This document shows, piece by piece, positions 45,227 to 55,067 of a stretch of DNA of 64,000 nucleotides. Within the stretch, counting starts at the first letter, position 1. The number at the start of each line of letters is the position of its first letter. The DNA comes from Pseudomonadota bacterium (GTDB lineage: Bacteria > Pseudomonadota > Gammaproteobacteria > Burkholderiales > Rhodocyclaceae). The position numbers and the translations under genes were made by a program. Under the pieces are notes generated by a model. The model had not been told where the DNA came from. It was given only the letters and a program-made list of their open reading frames with translations, and ran no database searches. The stretch covers positions 325,842-389,841 of the forward strand of contig JAFEDK010000019.1 of assembly GCA_018241665.1 (NCBI GenBank), written 5' to 3'.

Positions 45227-45565
45227 TCAGGGCTGCGAGGCGCCGTCCACCGTCTTGCGGATGAACACCGCGCGGGTCACATCGACGACCCACACCAGCC
45301 CGTCGCCGGTCTGGCCCGTGCTGGCAACCTGCACGATCTGCTCGACCAGCGCATCCACCAGCTCATCCGGTGCGATGATCTCGACCCGCAGCTTGTCGCT
45401 GAAATCCGTCAGTTCGTCCTTGATGTTGGCCGGCGTGTGGCGCACGGTGGCGCCGCAGCCCACCGCCTTGCTGATGGTCATTCCCGGGAAACCCGGCACG
45501 GCCCGCAGCACCTCGCGCAGGCGGGGCAGTTTCTGGGGCCGGATGACGGCACGTATCTCTTTCAT
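45227..45565 (-). CDS. PII-like signalling protein of the efflux operon
   Basis: A 112-residue GlnB-fold protein. It opens MKEIRAVIRPQKLPRLREVL, and the ATP-binding B-loop TGQTGDG is conserved near residue 85-91. The T-loop lacks the uridylylated Tyr51 of true PII (the region reads RHTPANIKDELTDF), so it is not a conventional nitrogen regulator. Such PII-like genes are found next to heavy-metal RND pumps; it lies 57 bases after the pump gene, last in the operon. A metal- or nucleotide-sensing role is inferred. Confidence 0.85.
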   Translation of the reverse strand: MKEIRAVIRPQKLPRLREVLRAVPGFPGMTISKAVGCGATVRHTPANIKDELTDFSDKLRVEIIAPDELVDALVEQIVQVASTGQTGDGLVWVVDVTRAVFIRKTVDGASQP

Positions 45566-45622
45566 GATGTCTCCTTCGTACTGCAGCGGGCCGCCGCCCA
45601 GGGCGGCCCTTTCAAGTCTTGA

Positions 45623-48600
45623 TCAGGCTTCGTAGGGGGTGTCGTCGAACCACTTGTAGAGGGTCGGCAACACCACCAGGGTCAGCAGCGTCGAGGTGAT
45701 CAGCCCGCCAATCACCACGATGGCCAGCGGGCGCTGCACTTCCGAGCCCGGACCGGTGGCGAACAGGAAGGGCACCAGCGCCAGCAGGGCCACCGTCGCG
45801 GTCATCATCACCGGCCGGAAGCGCAGGGTCGCCCCCTTCACCACCGCCTCGGCCAGCGGCACGCCCTCGGTGCGCAGGCTGCGGATGTAGCTCACCAGCA
45901 CCACCCCGTTGAGCACCGCGATCCCCCACAGGGCGATGAAGCCCACCGAGGCCGGCACCGACAGGTATTCGCCGGTCACCAGCAGGCCGATCACCCCGCC
46001 GACGCTCGCGAAGGGCAGCACCAGGATGATCAGGCTGGCCAGCTTGAGGGAGCCGAACAGCAGGAACAGCAGGAAGAAGATCGCCCCGACGGTCACCGGG
46101 ATGATGATCGTCAGGTGGCCCATGGCCCGCTCCAGGTTCTGGAACTGGCCGCCCCACTCCAGGTAATAGCCTTCCTTCAGCTGCACCTTGGCATCCACCG
46201 CCTTCTGCAGCTCGGCGACGAAACCGCCCAGATCCCGGTCCTTCACGTTCACGCCGACCACGATGCGGCGCTTGGCGAGCTCGCGGGAGATCTGCGCCGG
46301 ACCATCGGCGACGCGGATCGTCGCCAGGTTTTCCAGCGCCACCTGGGCGCCGCCCGGCGTGCTGATCAGGATGTCGCCAATCTTCTCGACGTTGTCGCGG
46401 AAGCTCTCGGGCAGGCGCACCACCGACGCAAAGCGCCGCTCGCCCTCGTACACCTCGGTCGCCTGCTTGCCACCGACGGCCGCCTCGATGGTGTCGTTCA
46501 CGTCCGACACGTTGAGGCCGTGGCGGGCGATGGCCTGGCGGTCGATCTCGATGGATAGATACTGCTGGCCGGTGACCCGCTCGACGCGGATGTCCTCGGA
46601 GCCGGTGATGCCGCCGGCCACACGGGCGATCTCCTCGGCCTTCTTCTTCAGCTCGTCCAGGTCGTCGCCGAAGACCTTGATCGCCACATCGGAGCGCACG
46701 CCGGTGACCATCTCGTCCACCCGGTCGGAGATCGGCTGGGCCATCACCACCTGCACGCCGGGCAGGGCCTTCAGCTTCTCGCGCATCGCCGCGGCGATGT
46801 CGTCCTGGGTCCATCCGGCCGGCCACTCGTCGCGGGGCTTGAGGCTGACGATCGGGGTCGACTCGTTCTGGCCCTGCGGGTCGGCCGGCGATTCACCGCG
46901 GCCGACGCCGGAGATCGCCGACTTGACGCCCGGCACCTGCATCACCAGGCGCATGCCCTCCATTTCCATCTTGATGGACTCGTCCAGCGAGATATTCGGC
47001 ACCCGGTTGATGCCGGGCACCACCGAACCTTCCTTCATCTCGGGGATGAAGGCGGTGCCAAGGAAGGGGAACATGCCCAGCGTGACGACCAACAGGATGA
47101 CCCCGCCGGTGACGGTCTTGCGGCTGTTGGCCACCGCCCAGTGCAGCATTTTCAGATAAGGCGCCTTGATCTTGGCGATCAGCCACGTGTCGTGCTCGGC
47201 GCCGCCCTTCAGCAGGTAGGACGACAGCACCGGCGTGAGGGTCAGGGACAGGAACAGGGACACCGCCAGCGCGATCGCGATGGTATAGGCCAGCGGCGCG
47301 AACATCTTGCCCTCCATGCCCTGCAGGGTCATCAGCGGCAGGAACACCAGGATGATGATGCTGACCCCGAAGATCACCGGCGTAGACACCTCGCGCACCG
47401 CGTCGAAGATGATGCGCACCTTGCTCTCGCCCCTGTCGGTGGCGTGGCCGAGGCGTGCGAAGGCGTTTTCCACCACCACCACCGAGCCGTCCACCATCAG
47501 GCCGATGGCGATCGCCAGGCCGCCGAGGGACATCAGGTTGGCCGAGATGCCGTAGTGATTCATCGCCAGGAAGGTGAGCAGCGGCGTCAGCACCAGCGTA
47601 GCCACCACGATCAGGCTCGAACGCACGTCGCCGAGGAACAGGAACAGCACCACCACCACCAGCGCAATGCCTTCCAGCAACACCTTGATGACCGTGTGCA
47701 GCGCTGCATCGACCAGCTCGGAACGGTCGTAGTAGGGCACGATCTGCAGGCCGTCGGGCAGCATGCCCTTCTCGTTGATCTCCGCCACGCGGGCCTTGAT
47801 GCGGCTGACCACTTCCTTGGCGTTGCCGCCGCGCAGCATCATCACCACGCCGCCGACCGACTCGGTGACACCGTTCTTCACCACCGCCCCCTGGCGCACC
47901 TCGTGGCCGAAGGTCACCTCCGCCACGTCGCGCACATACACCGGCGTGCCGCCGACTTCCTTCAGCACGATGGCACCGATGTCGGACAGGCTCTTCACCA
48001 GGCCGACGCCGCGGATCAGGTACTGCTCGGCGTACTGGGGCAGCACGCCGCCGCCTGAGTTGGCGTTGTTGCGGGCCACCGCCTCGTACACGTCACGCAC
48101 GGTGATGTGGTAGTGGCGCAGCCGGTCGGGATTGACCAGCACCTGGTACTGACGCGCGAAACCGCCCTGGGAGTTGATCTCCGCCACGCCCGGGATCGAG
48201 CGCAGCAGCGGGCGCACCACCCAGTCCTGGGCGATGCGCCTTTCGGTCAGCTCCTTCTCGGTCAGCTCCCGGTTGCCGTCGTCCGGACGGTCGAGGGTGT
48301 ACTGGTACACCTCGCCGAGGCCGGTGGACACCGGGCCGAGCACCGGCACCACGCCCTGCGGCATCCGGCTGCCTACTTCAAGCAGGCGCTCCATCACCAG
48401 CTGGCGGGCAAAATACACATCGGTCGCGTCGGTGAACACCAGGGTGATCAGCGACAGGCCGGGCTTGTTGAGGGAACGCATTTCCTCCAGACCGGGCAGG
48501 CCGGTCATGGCGATTTCCAGCGGCACGGTGACGAAGCGCTCCACCTCCTCGGGGGAACGCCCCTTGGCTTCGGTGGCGATCTGCACCTGCACATTGGTTA

Positions 48601-48724
48601 CGTCGGGGAAAGCATCCACCGACAGCTTGCGCGCCGCGTTGAGGCCGAAGGCGAGCAGCACCACGGCCACCACCACGACCACCAGGCGCTGGCGGAGCGC
48701 AGCACGGACAAGGGATTCGATCAT
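45623..48724 (-). CDS. Heavy-metal efflux RND permease (CzcA/CusA family)
   Basis: A 1033-residue inner-membrane RND pump of the HME branch, with 12 transmembrane helices and two large periplasmic loops. Landmarks are VDAFPDVTNVQVQI near residue 35, the TM4 motif GLAIAIGLMVDGSVVVVENA (about 400-420), and a duplicated second half. The motif resembles CusA-like pumps as much as CzcA, so the metal is not settled. It forms a tripartite complex with the adaptor and TolC-like genes, from which it is separated by 9 bases. Confidence 0.92.
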   Translation of the reverse strand: MIESLVRAALRQRLVVVVVAVVLLAFGLNAARKLSVDAFPDVTNVQVQIATEAKGRSPEEVERFVTVPLEIAMTGLPGLEEMRSLNKPGLSLITLVFTDATDVYFARQLVMERLLEVGSRMPQGVVPVLGPVSTGLGEVYQYTLDRPDDGNRELTEKELTERRIAQDWVVRPLLRSIPGVAEINSQGGFARQYQVLVNPDRLRHYHITVRDVYEAVARNNANSGGGVLPQYAEQYLIRGVGLVKSLSDIGAIVLKEVGGTPVYVRDVAEVTFGHEVRQGAVVKNGVTESVGGVVMMLRGGNAKEVVSRIKARVAEINEKGMLPDGLQIVPYYDRSELVDAALHTVIKVLLEGIALVVVVLFLFLGDVRSSLIVVATLVLTPLLTFLAMNHYGISANLMSLGGLAIAIGLMVDGSVVVVENAFARLGHATDRGESKVRIIFDAVREVSTPVIFGVSIIILVFLPLMTLQGMEGKMFAPLAYTIAIALAVSLFLSLTLTPVLSSYLLKGGAEHDTWLIAKIKAPYLKMLHWAVANSRKTVTGGVILLVVTLGMFPFLGTAFIPEMKEGSVVPGINRVPNISLDESIKMEMEGMRLVMQVPGVKSAISGVGRGESPADPQGQNESTPIVSLKPRDEWPAGWTQDDIAAAMREKLKALPGVQVVMAQPISDRVDEMVTGVRSDVAIKVFGDDLDELKKKAEEIARVAGGITGSEDIRVERVTGQQYLSIEIDRQAIARHGLNVSDVNDTIEAAVGGKQATEVYEGERRFASVVRLPESFRDNVEKIGDILISTPGGAQVALENLATIRVADGPAQISRELAKRRIVVGVNVKDRDLGGFVAELQKAVDAKVQLKEGYYLEWGGQFQNLERAMGHLTIIIPVTVGAIFFLLFLLFGSLKLASLIILVLPFASVGGVIGLLVTGEYLSVPASVGFIALWGIAVLNGVVLVSYIRSLRTEGVPLAEAVVKGATLRFRPVMMTATVALLALVPFLFATGPGSEVQRPLAIVVIGGLITSTLLTLVVLPTLYKWFDDTPYEA

Positions 48725-48733
48725 GGTCCGTCC

Positions 48734-49948
48734 TTATTCCAGCTCTTTGCGCTTGCGCTCGTTGTTGAGGTGGAAAGCCCCGGACACGAGGATCCGCTGG
48801 TCGGCCTTGAGGCCCGACAGCACCGCGCGGCGGCCGTCCATGTCGGGGCCGAGGCGCACCGGGGTCAGGCGGAACTGCTGCGCCCCGACCTCCACAAAGA
48901 CGTTGTCCGCATCGCCGTCACGCACCACCGCCTGGGATGGCACCACTACCCGCTCCACCGGCGCGGCCTGGATCAGCATGGTCGCCAGCATCGCCGGCTT
49001 GAGCTGGCGGGAAGCGTTATCCACCACGCTGCGCACCGCGATCGTGCGGGTTTCCGGATTGACCGTATCGGCCACGTAGATCAGCTTGCCGGTCAGGCGC
49101 GTGCCGAGAGCCGGCACCTCGATGTCCACCGACTGGCCGGCCTTGACCAGCGCCGCCTGCTGCTCGGGCACCTCGGCGGTGACCCACACGCGGGACAGGT
49201 CGGCGACCACGAACAGCGCGTCGGCGGGCTGCACCACCTGGCCCTGGGCCACCGGCCGCTCGACCACCACGCCAGCCATCGTCGATGCCACCGAAGTCAC
49301 GGAATTGATGCTGCCGGAGCTGCCCAGCCGGCTGATGGCGGCGGACGACATGCCCAGCACGCGCAACTGGTCGGCGGCGCCGCGCTGCTCGGCGGAGGCG
49401 ATCGCCAGTTCGCTCTCGCGGCGCTGCAGCTCGGCCTTGCCGATCACGTCGGCGGCAAACAGCTGGCGCGCCCGCTCCACGCTGCGGGCCTGCAGGTCGG
49501 ACTGGGCACGGGCCTTCAGGTAGGTCAGCTGGGCGGCGCTCAGCTCGGTACTGTTGATCGTCGCCAGCGTGTCACCGACCTTCACCGCCTGGCCCAGCTG
49601 GGCCTGAATGTCGATCACGCGGCCGGTCACCGTCGCACCGATGCGGGTCACCCGCTGGGCGTCGAAATCCACCTTGCCGGCCACCCGCAGGGTGTCGGCG
49701 ACGGCGCTCTGTCCGGCCGGCGACACCTTCAGTTCGGCGCCGAAGCCCGCTGGCACCGTGACCAGGGCCGGGTCGGCCGGCACCGCCTTGGCATTGACCA
49801 CACCGCCTTCGGCGATGGCAGCCGTGGCGTCGGCGGCGGGTTTGTCGGTAGTCTGTGCAGCATCCTTGCTGCACGCGGAAATCATGAGGGCGGCCAGCAG
49901 GGTGGCCAGGGTAGTCGGTCGAAGCATCATGGGAGCGTTCCGGATCAT
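48734..49948 (-). CDS. RND efflux periplasmic adaptor lipoprotein (CzcB-like)
   Basis: A 404-residue membrane-fusion protein. The signal ends in the lipobox L-M-I-S-A-C. It has a coiled-coil hairpin (about 135-215, LTYLKARAQSDLQARSVERAR), a lipoyl/beta-barrel region (VVERPVAQGQVVQPADALFVVADLS), and a C-terminal membrane-proximal domain. It joins the permease to the outer-membrane channel. The start at 49948 overlaps the stop of the TolC-like gene by ATGA. Confidence 0.9.
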   Translation of the reverse strand: MIRNAPMMLRPTTLATLLAALMISACSKDAAQTTDKPAADATAAIAEGGVVNAKAVPADPALVTVPAGFGAELKVSPAGQSAVADTLRVAGKVDFDAQRVTRIGATVTGRVIDIQAQLGQAVKVGDTLATINSTELSAAQLTYLKARAQSDLQARSVERARQLFAADVIGKAELQRRESELAIASAEQRGAADQLRVLGMSSAAISRLGSSGSINSVTSVASTMAGVVVERPVAQGQVVQPADALFVVADLSRVWVTAEVPEQQAALVKAGQSVDIEVPALGTRLTGKLIYVADTVNPETRTIAVRSVVDNASRQLKPAMLATMLIQAAPVERVVVPSQAVVRDGDADNVFVEVGAQQFRLTPVRLGPDMDGRRAVLSGLKADQRILVSGAFHLNNERKRKELE

Positions 49949-51171
49949 TGGGCAGCGCGCAGGCGCTCGATTTCGATGACGGCCAGCTGGAGTTCGTAGC
50001 GGGCGGAGATGAGTTCATTGCGGGCGGCGCGGAAGACCCGCTGGGCATCCAGGTAGTCGAGAATGCCGCGCTCGCCGAAGCGGTAGGCGGCCTCGGCCAC
50101 CTTCAGCGCAGCCTCCGCCTCCCGGATGATCCCGTTCTCAAGGGCATTCACCTGGGTGCGGGCGATCTCGTACTGGCGGTAGGCGCCTTCCAGCGCCTGG
50201 GTCAGGGCCAGCTCCTGGCCGGCCTGCTCACTGCGGCTCCGGCTCAGCAGGGCGCCGGCCTCGGCCACCGGCCCCTGGCGACGGTCCCACAAGGGCACGC
50301 TAAAGATCACCCCGAGGCGGCTGTCGCGGATCTCGCTGTCGCGCTCCTCGGTCACCTTGACGGCCAGCTCGGGCTGGCGGCGCAAGCGCTCCAGCTCCAG
50401 CTGGCGCTCGGCGCGCCTCACCTCGGCCTGGCTGCGCGCCAGCTCCGGGTTGCGGGCCAGCACCTCGGCCCGCAGGCTGTCGAGGCTCGGCACCACCGGG
50501 CTGGTCGCCAGCGAGCCCTCCACCGCGAACTCCGTCGGCAACGCCGGGCTGACCAGCGCACGCAGGCCGGCACGCGCCTGGGATACGCGCAGCGCCGCGC
50601 CTTCGGCCGACTTCTGCGCGTTGAGCAGCTCGGTGTCGGCCTTGATCAATTCATAGCGCGGCGACTCGCCGGTCTGCACGCGCACCGCCACGCGGGAGCG
50701 GATCTGCTCGGCAAGGCCCAGATCCTCCCGGGCTGCGCGCAGCTCCGCCTCCCGGCGCAGCAATTCATAAAAACGCTGGTCGAGGCGAGCCAGCAGATCG
50801 TTCTCGAAACTGCGCCGCTCGGCCTCGCGGGCATTCAGTGCAAAGCCGGCAGCGTCGATGCGGGCTTCCCGCTGCCAGGGGTTGTCGACGCGCTGGGTGA
50901 TCTCGAGGCTCTGCACCGCACCGGTGGTGGCACCGGGGGCACGGGCGCGGGTGCGGCCCGCAAGGAACTCCACCTCCGGGTTGGGGTAGGCCCCGGCGGT
51001 GATCACCTGTGCCCTGCCCGCCTCGACGGCCGCACGGGCGGCAGCGAGGGAAGGATGGGCGGCCCGGGCGGCATCACGCAGGGCCGGCAGGGAATAGGTG
51101 GCGGCACCGTCGGCGACGGCATGGGTGGCGGCCAGCAAAAGGGCGGCAGCCAAAAAGGACTTCCTGAACAT
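49945..51171 (-). CDS. TolC-family outer-membrane efflux channel (CzcC-like)
   Basis: A 408-residue protein with a signal peptide (cleaved near HAVADG) and the duplicated TolC outer-membrane efflux repeats. LPALRDAARAAHPSLAAARA comes near the start, long coiled-coil helices follow, and the second repeat begins near residue 240 (AEVLARNPELARSQAEVRRAE). First structural gene of the pump operon; adaptor and permease follow directly. Confidence 0.9.
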   Translation of the reverse strand: MFRKSFLAAALLLAATHAVADGAATYSLPALRDAARAAHPSLAAARAAVEAGRAQVITAGAYPNPEVEFLAGRTRARAPGATTGAVQSLEITQRVDNPWQREARIDAAGFALNAREAERRSFENDLLARLDQRFYELLRREAELRAAREDLGLAEQIRSRVAVRVQTGESPRYELIKADTELLNAQKSAEGAALRVSQARAGLRALVSPALPTEFAVEGSLATSPVVPSLDSLRAEVLARNPELARSQAEVRRAERQLELERLRRQPELAVKVTEERDSEIRDSRLGVIFSVPLWDRRQGPVAEAGALLSRSRSEQAGQELALTQALEGAYRQYEIARTQVNALENGIIREAEAALKVAEAAYRFGERGILDYLDAQRVFRAARNELISARYELQLAVIEIERLRAAQ

Positions 51172-51291
51172 GCGGATTAATCAGCACCCAGCAGGTGCTG
51201 CTCCCGTTTTGTTATGCAACAACCGACAGGCGACACAGGGCCCGTCCGGCACAAGACGTGAAGGCGCAACCAGCCCTGGCGGGCCGGCCGT

Positions 51292-51609
51292 TCAGGATTG
51301 CCTTGGAGGCGGTGCCGCGGGCTGCGGCAGGACGGAGTGCCACACCGGCGGAATCGCTTCCGGGCGGACCTCCATGAGGTGCAGGATGGGGAGTGGAATG
51401 CCGCTGGCGAGTGCCGGGCAGTCCTGCGGATCGGGGCCGTGCAGATCCAGGACCAGCGGATCGGCCTGCGGGTGGAACTGCTCCGCGCTCTGCATGTAAT
51501 CGGCCAGGTCTTCGGCCGCCTCGACGCAATCGTCGGCAAAGGCCGCCCCTGCCCAGATGAGCACGAGACAGGCCAGCACGAGGGAAAGACCGCGACGAAT
51601 GAGGAGCAT
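51292..51609 (-). CDS. Small exported hypothetical protein heading the efflux operon
   Basis: A 105-residue protein with a signal peptide (MLLIRRGLSLVLACLVL... cleaved near AAFADD). A short acidic mature region follows, with two Cys (DDC and PQDC), His residues and a Pro-rich tail. No family is recognised. It is 120 bases upstream of the TolC-like gene on the same strand. His, Cys and Asp content makes a periplasmic metal-binding accessory plausible, but this is an inference from position and composition. Confidence 0.55.
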   Translation of the reverse strand: MLLIRRGLSLVLACLVLIWAGAAFADDCVEAAEDLADYMQSAEQFHPQADPLVLDLHGPDPQDCPALASGIPLPILHLMEVRPEAIPPVWHSVLPQPAAPPPRQS

Positions 51610-51737
51610 TGCATCAATCCAGACATGGCCACACTACTGGAGTTCCCGCTGCAGTGCAAAAAAACCATTACAAACTACGGCATCGGGCGCCGGACGGGGT
51701 GTCTATAATTGCGCTTTTGCTTCTCCCCAACCCCACC

Positions 51738-52862
51738 ATGTTGCGTCGTTTCATCCTGCTCCTGCTGCTGATTCCCACCCTCGCCTTCGCCCAGATGGTC
51801 CCGCCGACCGTCGCCGCACGGGCCTGGCTGCTCCTCGACGTCGGCTCCGGCCAGGTGCTCACCGCCGAGAAACCCGACGAGCGTATCGAGCCCGCCTCGC
51901 TGACCAAGCTGATGACCGCCTACCTCACCTTCGCGGCCATCAAGAACAAGACCATCACCCTCGACCAGGTCGTTCCCGTCTCGGAAAAGGCCTGGAAGAT
52001 CAGCGGCTCCAAGATGTTCATCGAGCCCAACATGCCGGTCACCGTGAAGGAACTGATCCACGGCATGATCATCCAGTCCGGCAACGACGCCTGCATCGCG
52101 CTGTCCGAAGCCATCGCCGGCTCCGAAGAGAACTTCGTGCAGCTGATGAACAAGGAAGCCGCCCGTCTCGGCCTGAAGAACACCCACTTCGAGAACTCCA
52201 CCGGCCTGCCCGCCCCGACCCACCTGGCCTCGGTACGCGACCTGGCCATGTTGTCCGCCGCGATCATCCGCGACTTCCCGGATTTCTACCCGATCTATTC
52301 CATCAAGGAATACACCTACAACAAGATCCGTCAGCCCAACCGCAACCGCCTGCTCTCCCTCGACCCCACCGTCGACGGCCTCAAGACCGGCCACACCGAG
52401 AGCGCCGGCTACTGCCTGATCTCCTCCGCCAAGCGTAACGACCGCCGCCTGATCTCGGTGATCGTCGGCACCACCAGCGACAACGTGCGCGCCCAGGAAT
52501 CCCAGAAGCTGCTCAACTGGGGCTACCTGGCCTTCGACTCCGCCAAGGTCTATTCCGCCAACCAGGCCGTCAGCGACTTCCGCGTCTGGAAGGGTGCCGA
52601 GAACAGCGTCAAGGTCGGCGTGCTGAGCGACCTGGTGCTGTCCCTGCCGAAGGGCGACGCGGAGAAGCTCAAGACCAACATCGTCACCCCGCCGGACCTC
52701 ATTGCACCGATCACCAAGGGCCAGAAGATCGCCAGCGTACAGCTGTCCATCGACGGCAAGACCATCGGCGAATACCCGCTGGTCGCCCTCGATGAAGTGC
52801 AGGAAGCCGGCTGGTTCGGCCGCCTGTGGGACGCCCTGCGCCTGTGGTTCAAGAACCTCTAA
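51738..52862 (+). CDS. dacC: D-alanyl-D-alanine carboxypeptidase (PBP5/6 family)
   Basis: A 374-residue DD-carboxypeptidase with a signal peptide (MLRRFILLLLLIPTLAFA). The active-site motifs are S54-L-T-K57, S114-G-N116 and K216-T-G218. A C-terminal beta domain and an amphipathic membrane anchor (FGRLWDALRLWFKNL) follow. It trims the terminal D-Ala of peptidoglycan stem peptides. A TATAAT lies at 51704-51709. The dacC-ybeD-lipB-lipA order is classic; dacA is an equally used name. Confidence 0.93.
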   Translation: MLRRFILLLLLIPTLAFAQMVPPTVAARAWLLLDVGSGQVLTAEKPDERIEPASLTKLMTAYLTFAAIKNKTITLDQVVPVSEKAWKISGSKMFIEPNMPVTVKELIHGMIIQSGNDACIALSEAIAGSEENFVQLMNKEAARLGLKNTHFENSTGLPAPTHLASVRDLAMLSAAIIRDFPDFYPIYSIKEYTYNKIRQPNRNRLLSLDPTVDGLKTGHTESAGYCLISSAKRNDRRLISVIVGTTSDNVRAQESQKLLNWGYLAFDSAKVYSANQAVSDFRVWKGAENSVKVGVLSDLVLSLPKGDAEKLKTNIVTPPDLIAPITKGQKIASVQLSIDGKTIGEYPLVALDEVQEAGWFGRLWDALRLWFKNL

Positions 52863-52987
52863 GCACCACGGCTTGACGGGCATCGCGTCGGGGCCCCTTG
52901 AAGTTGCGCTGCTGCGCCCGCATCTTGTGAAGGTGGACACAGCACGCTCCACCCGCCCCGACGCCCTACCCCAAAACAGGAACAGCC

Positions 52988-53257
52988 ATGACTGAACAAC
53001 GCACCACCCTGCTCGAATTCCCCTGCGAATTCCCGATCAAGATCATGGGCGCGCGGGTCGACGGCTTCGCCCAGGCGGTGCTGGAAGTGGTGACGGTGCA
53101 CGCGCCGGACTTCGACGGCACCTCGATGGAGATGCGCCCGTCGACCAAGGGCAACTACCTGTCCATCACCTGTACCGTCAATGCCACCTCCCAGGCCCAG
53201 CTCGACGACCTCTACCGGGCGCTGACCGCCCACCCGCTGGTCAAGGTCGTACTGTGA
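52988..53257 (+). CDS. ybeD: YbeD/DUF493 family protein
   Basis: An 89-residue ACT-like protein (LLEFPCEFPIKIMG, then a C-terminal [18 protein letters not shown]). Found beside lipB in most proteobacteria; proposed regulatory role in lipoate metabolism is unproven. Its stop overlaps the lipB GTG start by 4 bases. Confidence 0.9.
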   Translation: MTEQRTTLLEFPCEFPIKIMGARVDGFAQAVLEVVTVHAPDFDGTSMEMRPSTKGNYLSITCTVNATSQAQLDDLYRALTAHPLVKVVL

Positions 53258-53883
53258 TCGTCCGCCACCTGGGCCTGGTGCCCTACGAGCCCACCTGGCG
53301 GGCCATGCAGGAATTCACCGCCAACCGCAACGACGCCACCCCGGACGAGTTGTGGCTGGTGCAGCACCCGCCGGTCTACACCCTCGGCCAGGCCGGCAAG
53401 CCCGAACACCTGCTGCACGCCACCGAAATCCCGCTGGTCAAGATCGACCGCGGCGGCCAGATCACCTACCACGGCCCCGGCCAGGTGGTGGCCTACCTGC
53501 TGCTCGACCTGCACCGCCGCCACCTCAAGGTGCGCGAAATGGTGAGCCTGCTCGAACAGGCCATCATCGACTGCGTCGCCGACTTCGGCCTCGTTGCCGA
53601 ACGCAAGGATGGCGCGCCAGGCGTGTATATCGCCGGCGAAAAGGTCGCCGCCCTCGGCCTGCGAGTACGCAACGGCTGCAGCTATCACGGCCTTTCCCTT
53701 AACGTCGACATGGATTTAACCCCGTTTACGTGGATCAACCCTTGCGGCTATAGTGGGCTCAAGACAATACAACTCAAGGACTTCGGCGTGACTGAAGGCC
53801 CCGACGAAGTCGCCGAACGGCTTCTCGGCCACCTCCAGCGGCATTTTCCCGAAGTACCGCCCACCGCCTTACCAAAGGATTAG
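53254..53883 (+). CDS. lipB: Octanoyl-ACP:protein N-octanoyltransferase
   Basis: A 209-residue LipB that transfers octanoate from acyl carrier protein to lipoyl domains. Conserved segments include [31 protein letters not shown] near residue 68-85, and the catalytic Lys in GEKVAALG. The catalytic Cys is in INPCGYSGL. The GTG start overlaps ybeD. lipA follows after 5 bases. Confidence 0.95.
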   Translation: MIVRHLGLVPYEPTWRAMQEFTANRNDATPDELWLVQHPPVYTLGQAGKPEHLLHATEIPLVKIDRGGQITYHGPGQVVAYLLLDLHRRHLKVREMVSLLEQAIIDCVADFGLVAERKDGAPGVYIAGEKVAALGLRVRNGCSYHGLSLNVDMDLTPFTWINPCGYSGLKTIQLKDFGVTEGPDEVAERLLGHLQRHFPEVPPTALPKD

Positions 53884-53888
53884 ATTCA

Positions 53889-54836
53889 ATGGATTCCGAG
53901 AGCCGCAAGCAACGCGGCGCCGAAAAAACCGCCCGCATCCCCATCAAGATCGTTCCCGCCGAGCGCCTCAAGAAGCCCGACTGGATCCGCATCAAGCTCG
54001 GCGCGGGCGTCGAAGCCGAACGCTTCAACGAGATCAAGGACACCCTGCGCGAGCACAAGCTGCACACCGTCTGCGAAGAAGCCTCCTGCCCCAACATCCA
54101 CGAATGCTTCGGCAAGGGCACGGCCACCTTCATGATCATGGGTGACATCTGCACCCGCCGCTGCCCCTTCTGCGACGTCGGCCACGGCCGCCCCGAACCG
54201 CTGGACGTCAACGAACCGGCCAACCTGGCCAAGACCATCGCCGCGATGCGCCTCAACTACGTGGTGATCACCAGCGTGGACCGGGACGACCTGCGCGACG
54301 GCGGTGCCCAGCACTTCGTCGAGTGCATCCGCTCCACCCGCGAAGCCAGCCCCAAGACCACCATCGAGGTGCTGGTGCCGGACTTCCGCGGCCGCATGGA
54401 CGTGGCGCTGGACATCTTCGACCAGTCCACGCCGGACGTCATGAACCACAACCTGGAAACCGTGCCGCGCCTCTACAAGCAGGCCCGCCCGGGTGCCGAC
54501 TACGCCTACTCGCTGGAACTGCTCAAGCAGTTCAAGGCCCGCCACCCGGAGGTCAACACCAAGTCCGGCCTGATGGTCGGCCTCGGTGAAACCGACGAGG
54601 AAATCCTCGAAGTGATGCGCGACATGCGCGCCCACAACGTGGACATGCTCACCATCGGTCAATACCTCCAGCCCTCCGGCGGCCACCTGCCGGTGCTGCG
54701 CTACGTCCATCCCGACACCTTCAAGATGTTCGAGACCGAAGCGCTCAAGATGGGCTTCAAGAACGCCGCCTGCGGCCCGATGGTCCGCTCCAGCTACTGG
54801 GCGGATCAGCAGGCGCATGGAGCTGGGGTGGTGTAA
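53889..54836 (+). CDS. lipA: Lipoyl synthase
   Basis: A 315-residue radical-SAM enzyme that inserts two sulfurs into octanoyl-lipoyl domains. The auxiliary cluster uses C62, C67 and C73 ([12 protein letters not shown]). The radical-SAM cluster uses C88, C92 and C95 (CTRRCPFC). The C-terminal R-S-S-Y signature supplies the conserved Ser ligand. Last gene of dacC-ybeD-lipB-lipA, closed by a long hairpin terminator. Confidence 0.97.
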   Translation: MDSESRKQRGAEKTARIPIKIVPAERLKKPDWIRIKLGAGVEAERFNEIKDTLREHKLHTVCEEASCPNIHECFGKGTATFMIMGDICTRRCPFCDVGHGRPEPLDVNEPANLAKTIAAMRLNYVVITSVDRDDLRDGGAQHFVECIRSTREASPKTTIEVLVPDFRGRMDVALDIFDQSTPDVMNHNLETVPRLYKQARPGADYAYSLELLKQFKARHPEVNTKSGLMVGLGETDEEILEVMRDMRAHNVDMLTIGQYLQPSGGHLPVLRYVHPDTFKMFETEALKMGFKNAACGPMVRSSYWADQQAHGAGVV

Positions 54837-54860
54837 ACACTGCGACCTCGTAGCAAAGAA

Positions 54861-54903
54861 AATGCAAAGGGCCGGCTCGCATTGCGAGTTGGCCCTTTGC
54901 ATT
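54861..54903. terminator. Long hairpin after lipA
   Basis: AATGCAAAGGGCC and GGCCCTTTGCATT, with an inner CTCGC/GCGAG, form a stem of about 18 pairs with a 3-base loop. The remaining bases to 55067 hold nothing recognisable. Confidence 0.85.
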
Positions 54904-55067
54904 TCGGTGTTCGGCTGCGATATCAGCAGTTACATGAGGGAGACCGAAAGCGCTTCCAGACACTTCAGCCAAATAATGCCGTCCATAAGTTGATGGTGGT
55001 TATGGTGACGGTCGCGCGGCCATGCCAAGTGCTCACCTGAGCAAAATTGACCTTTCCATCCAACCTA

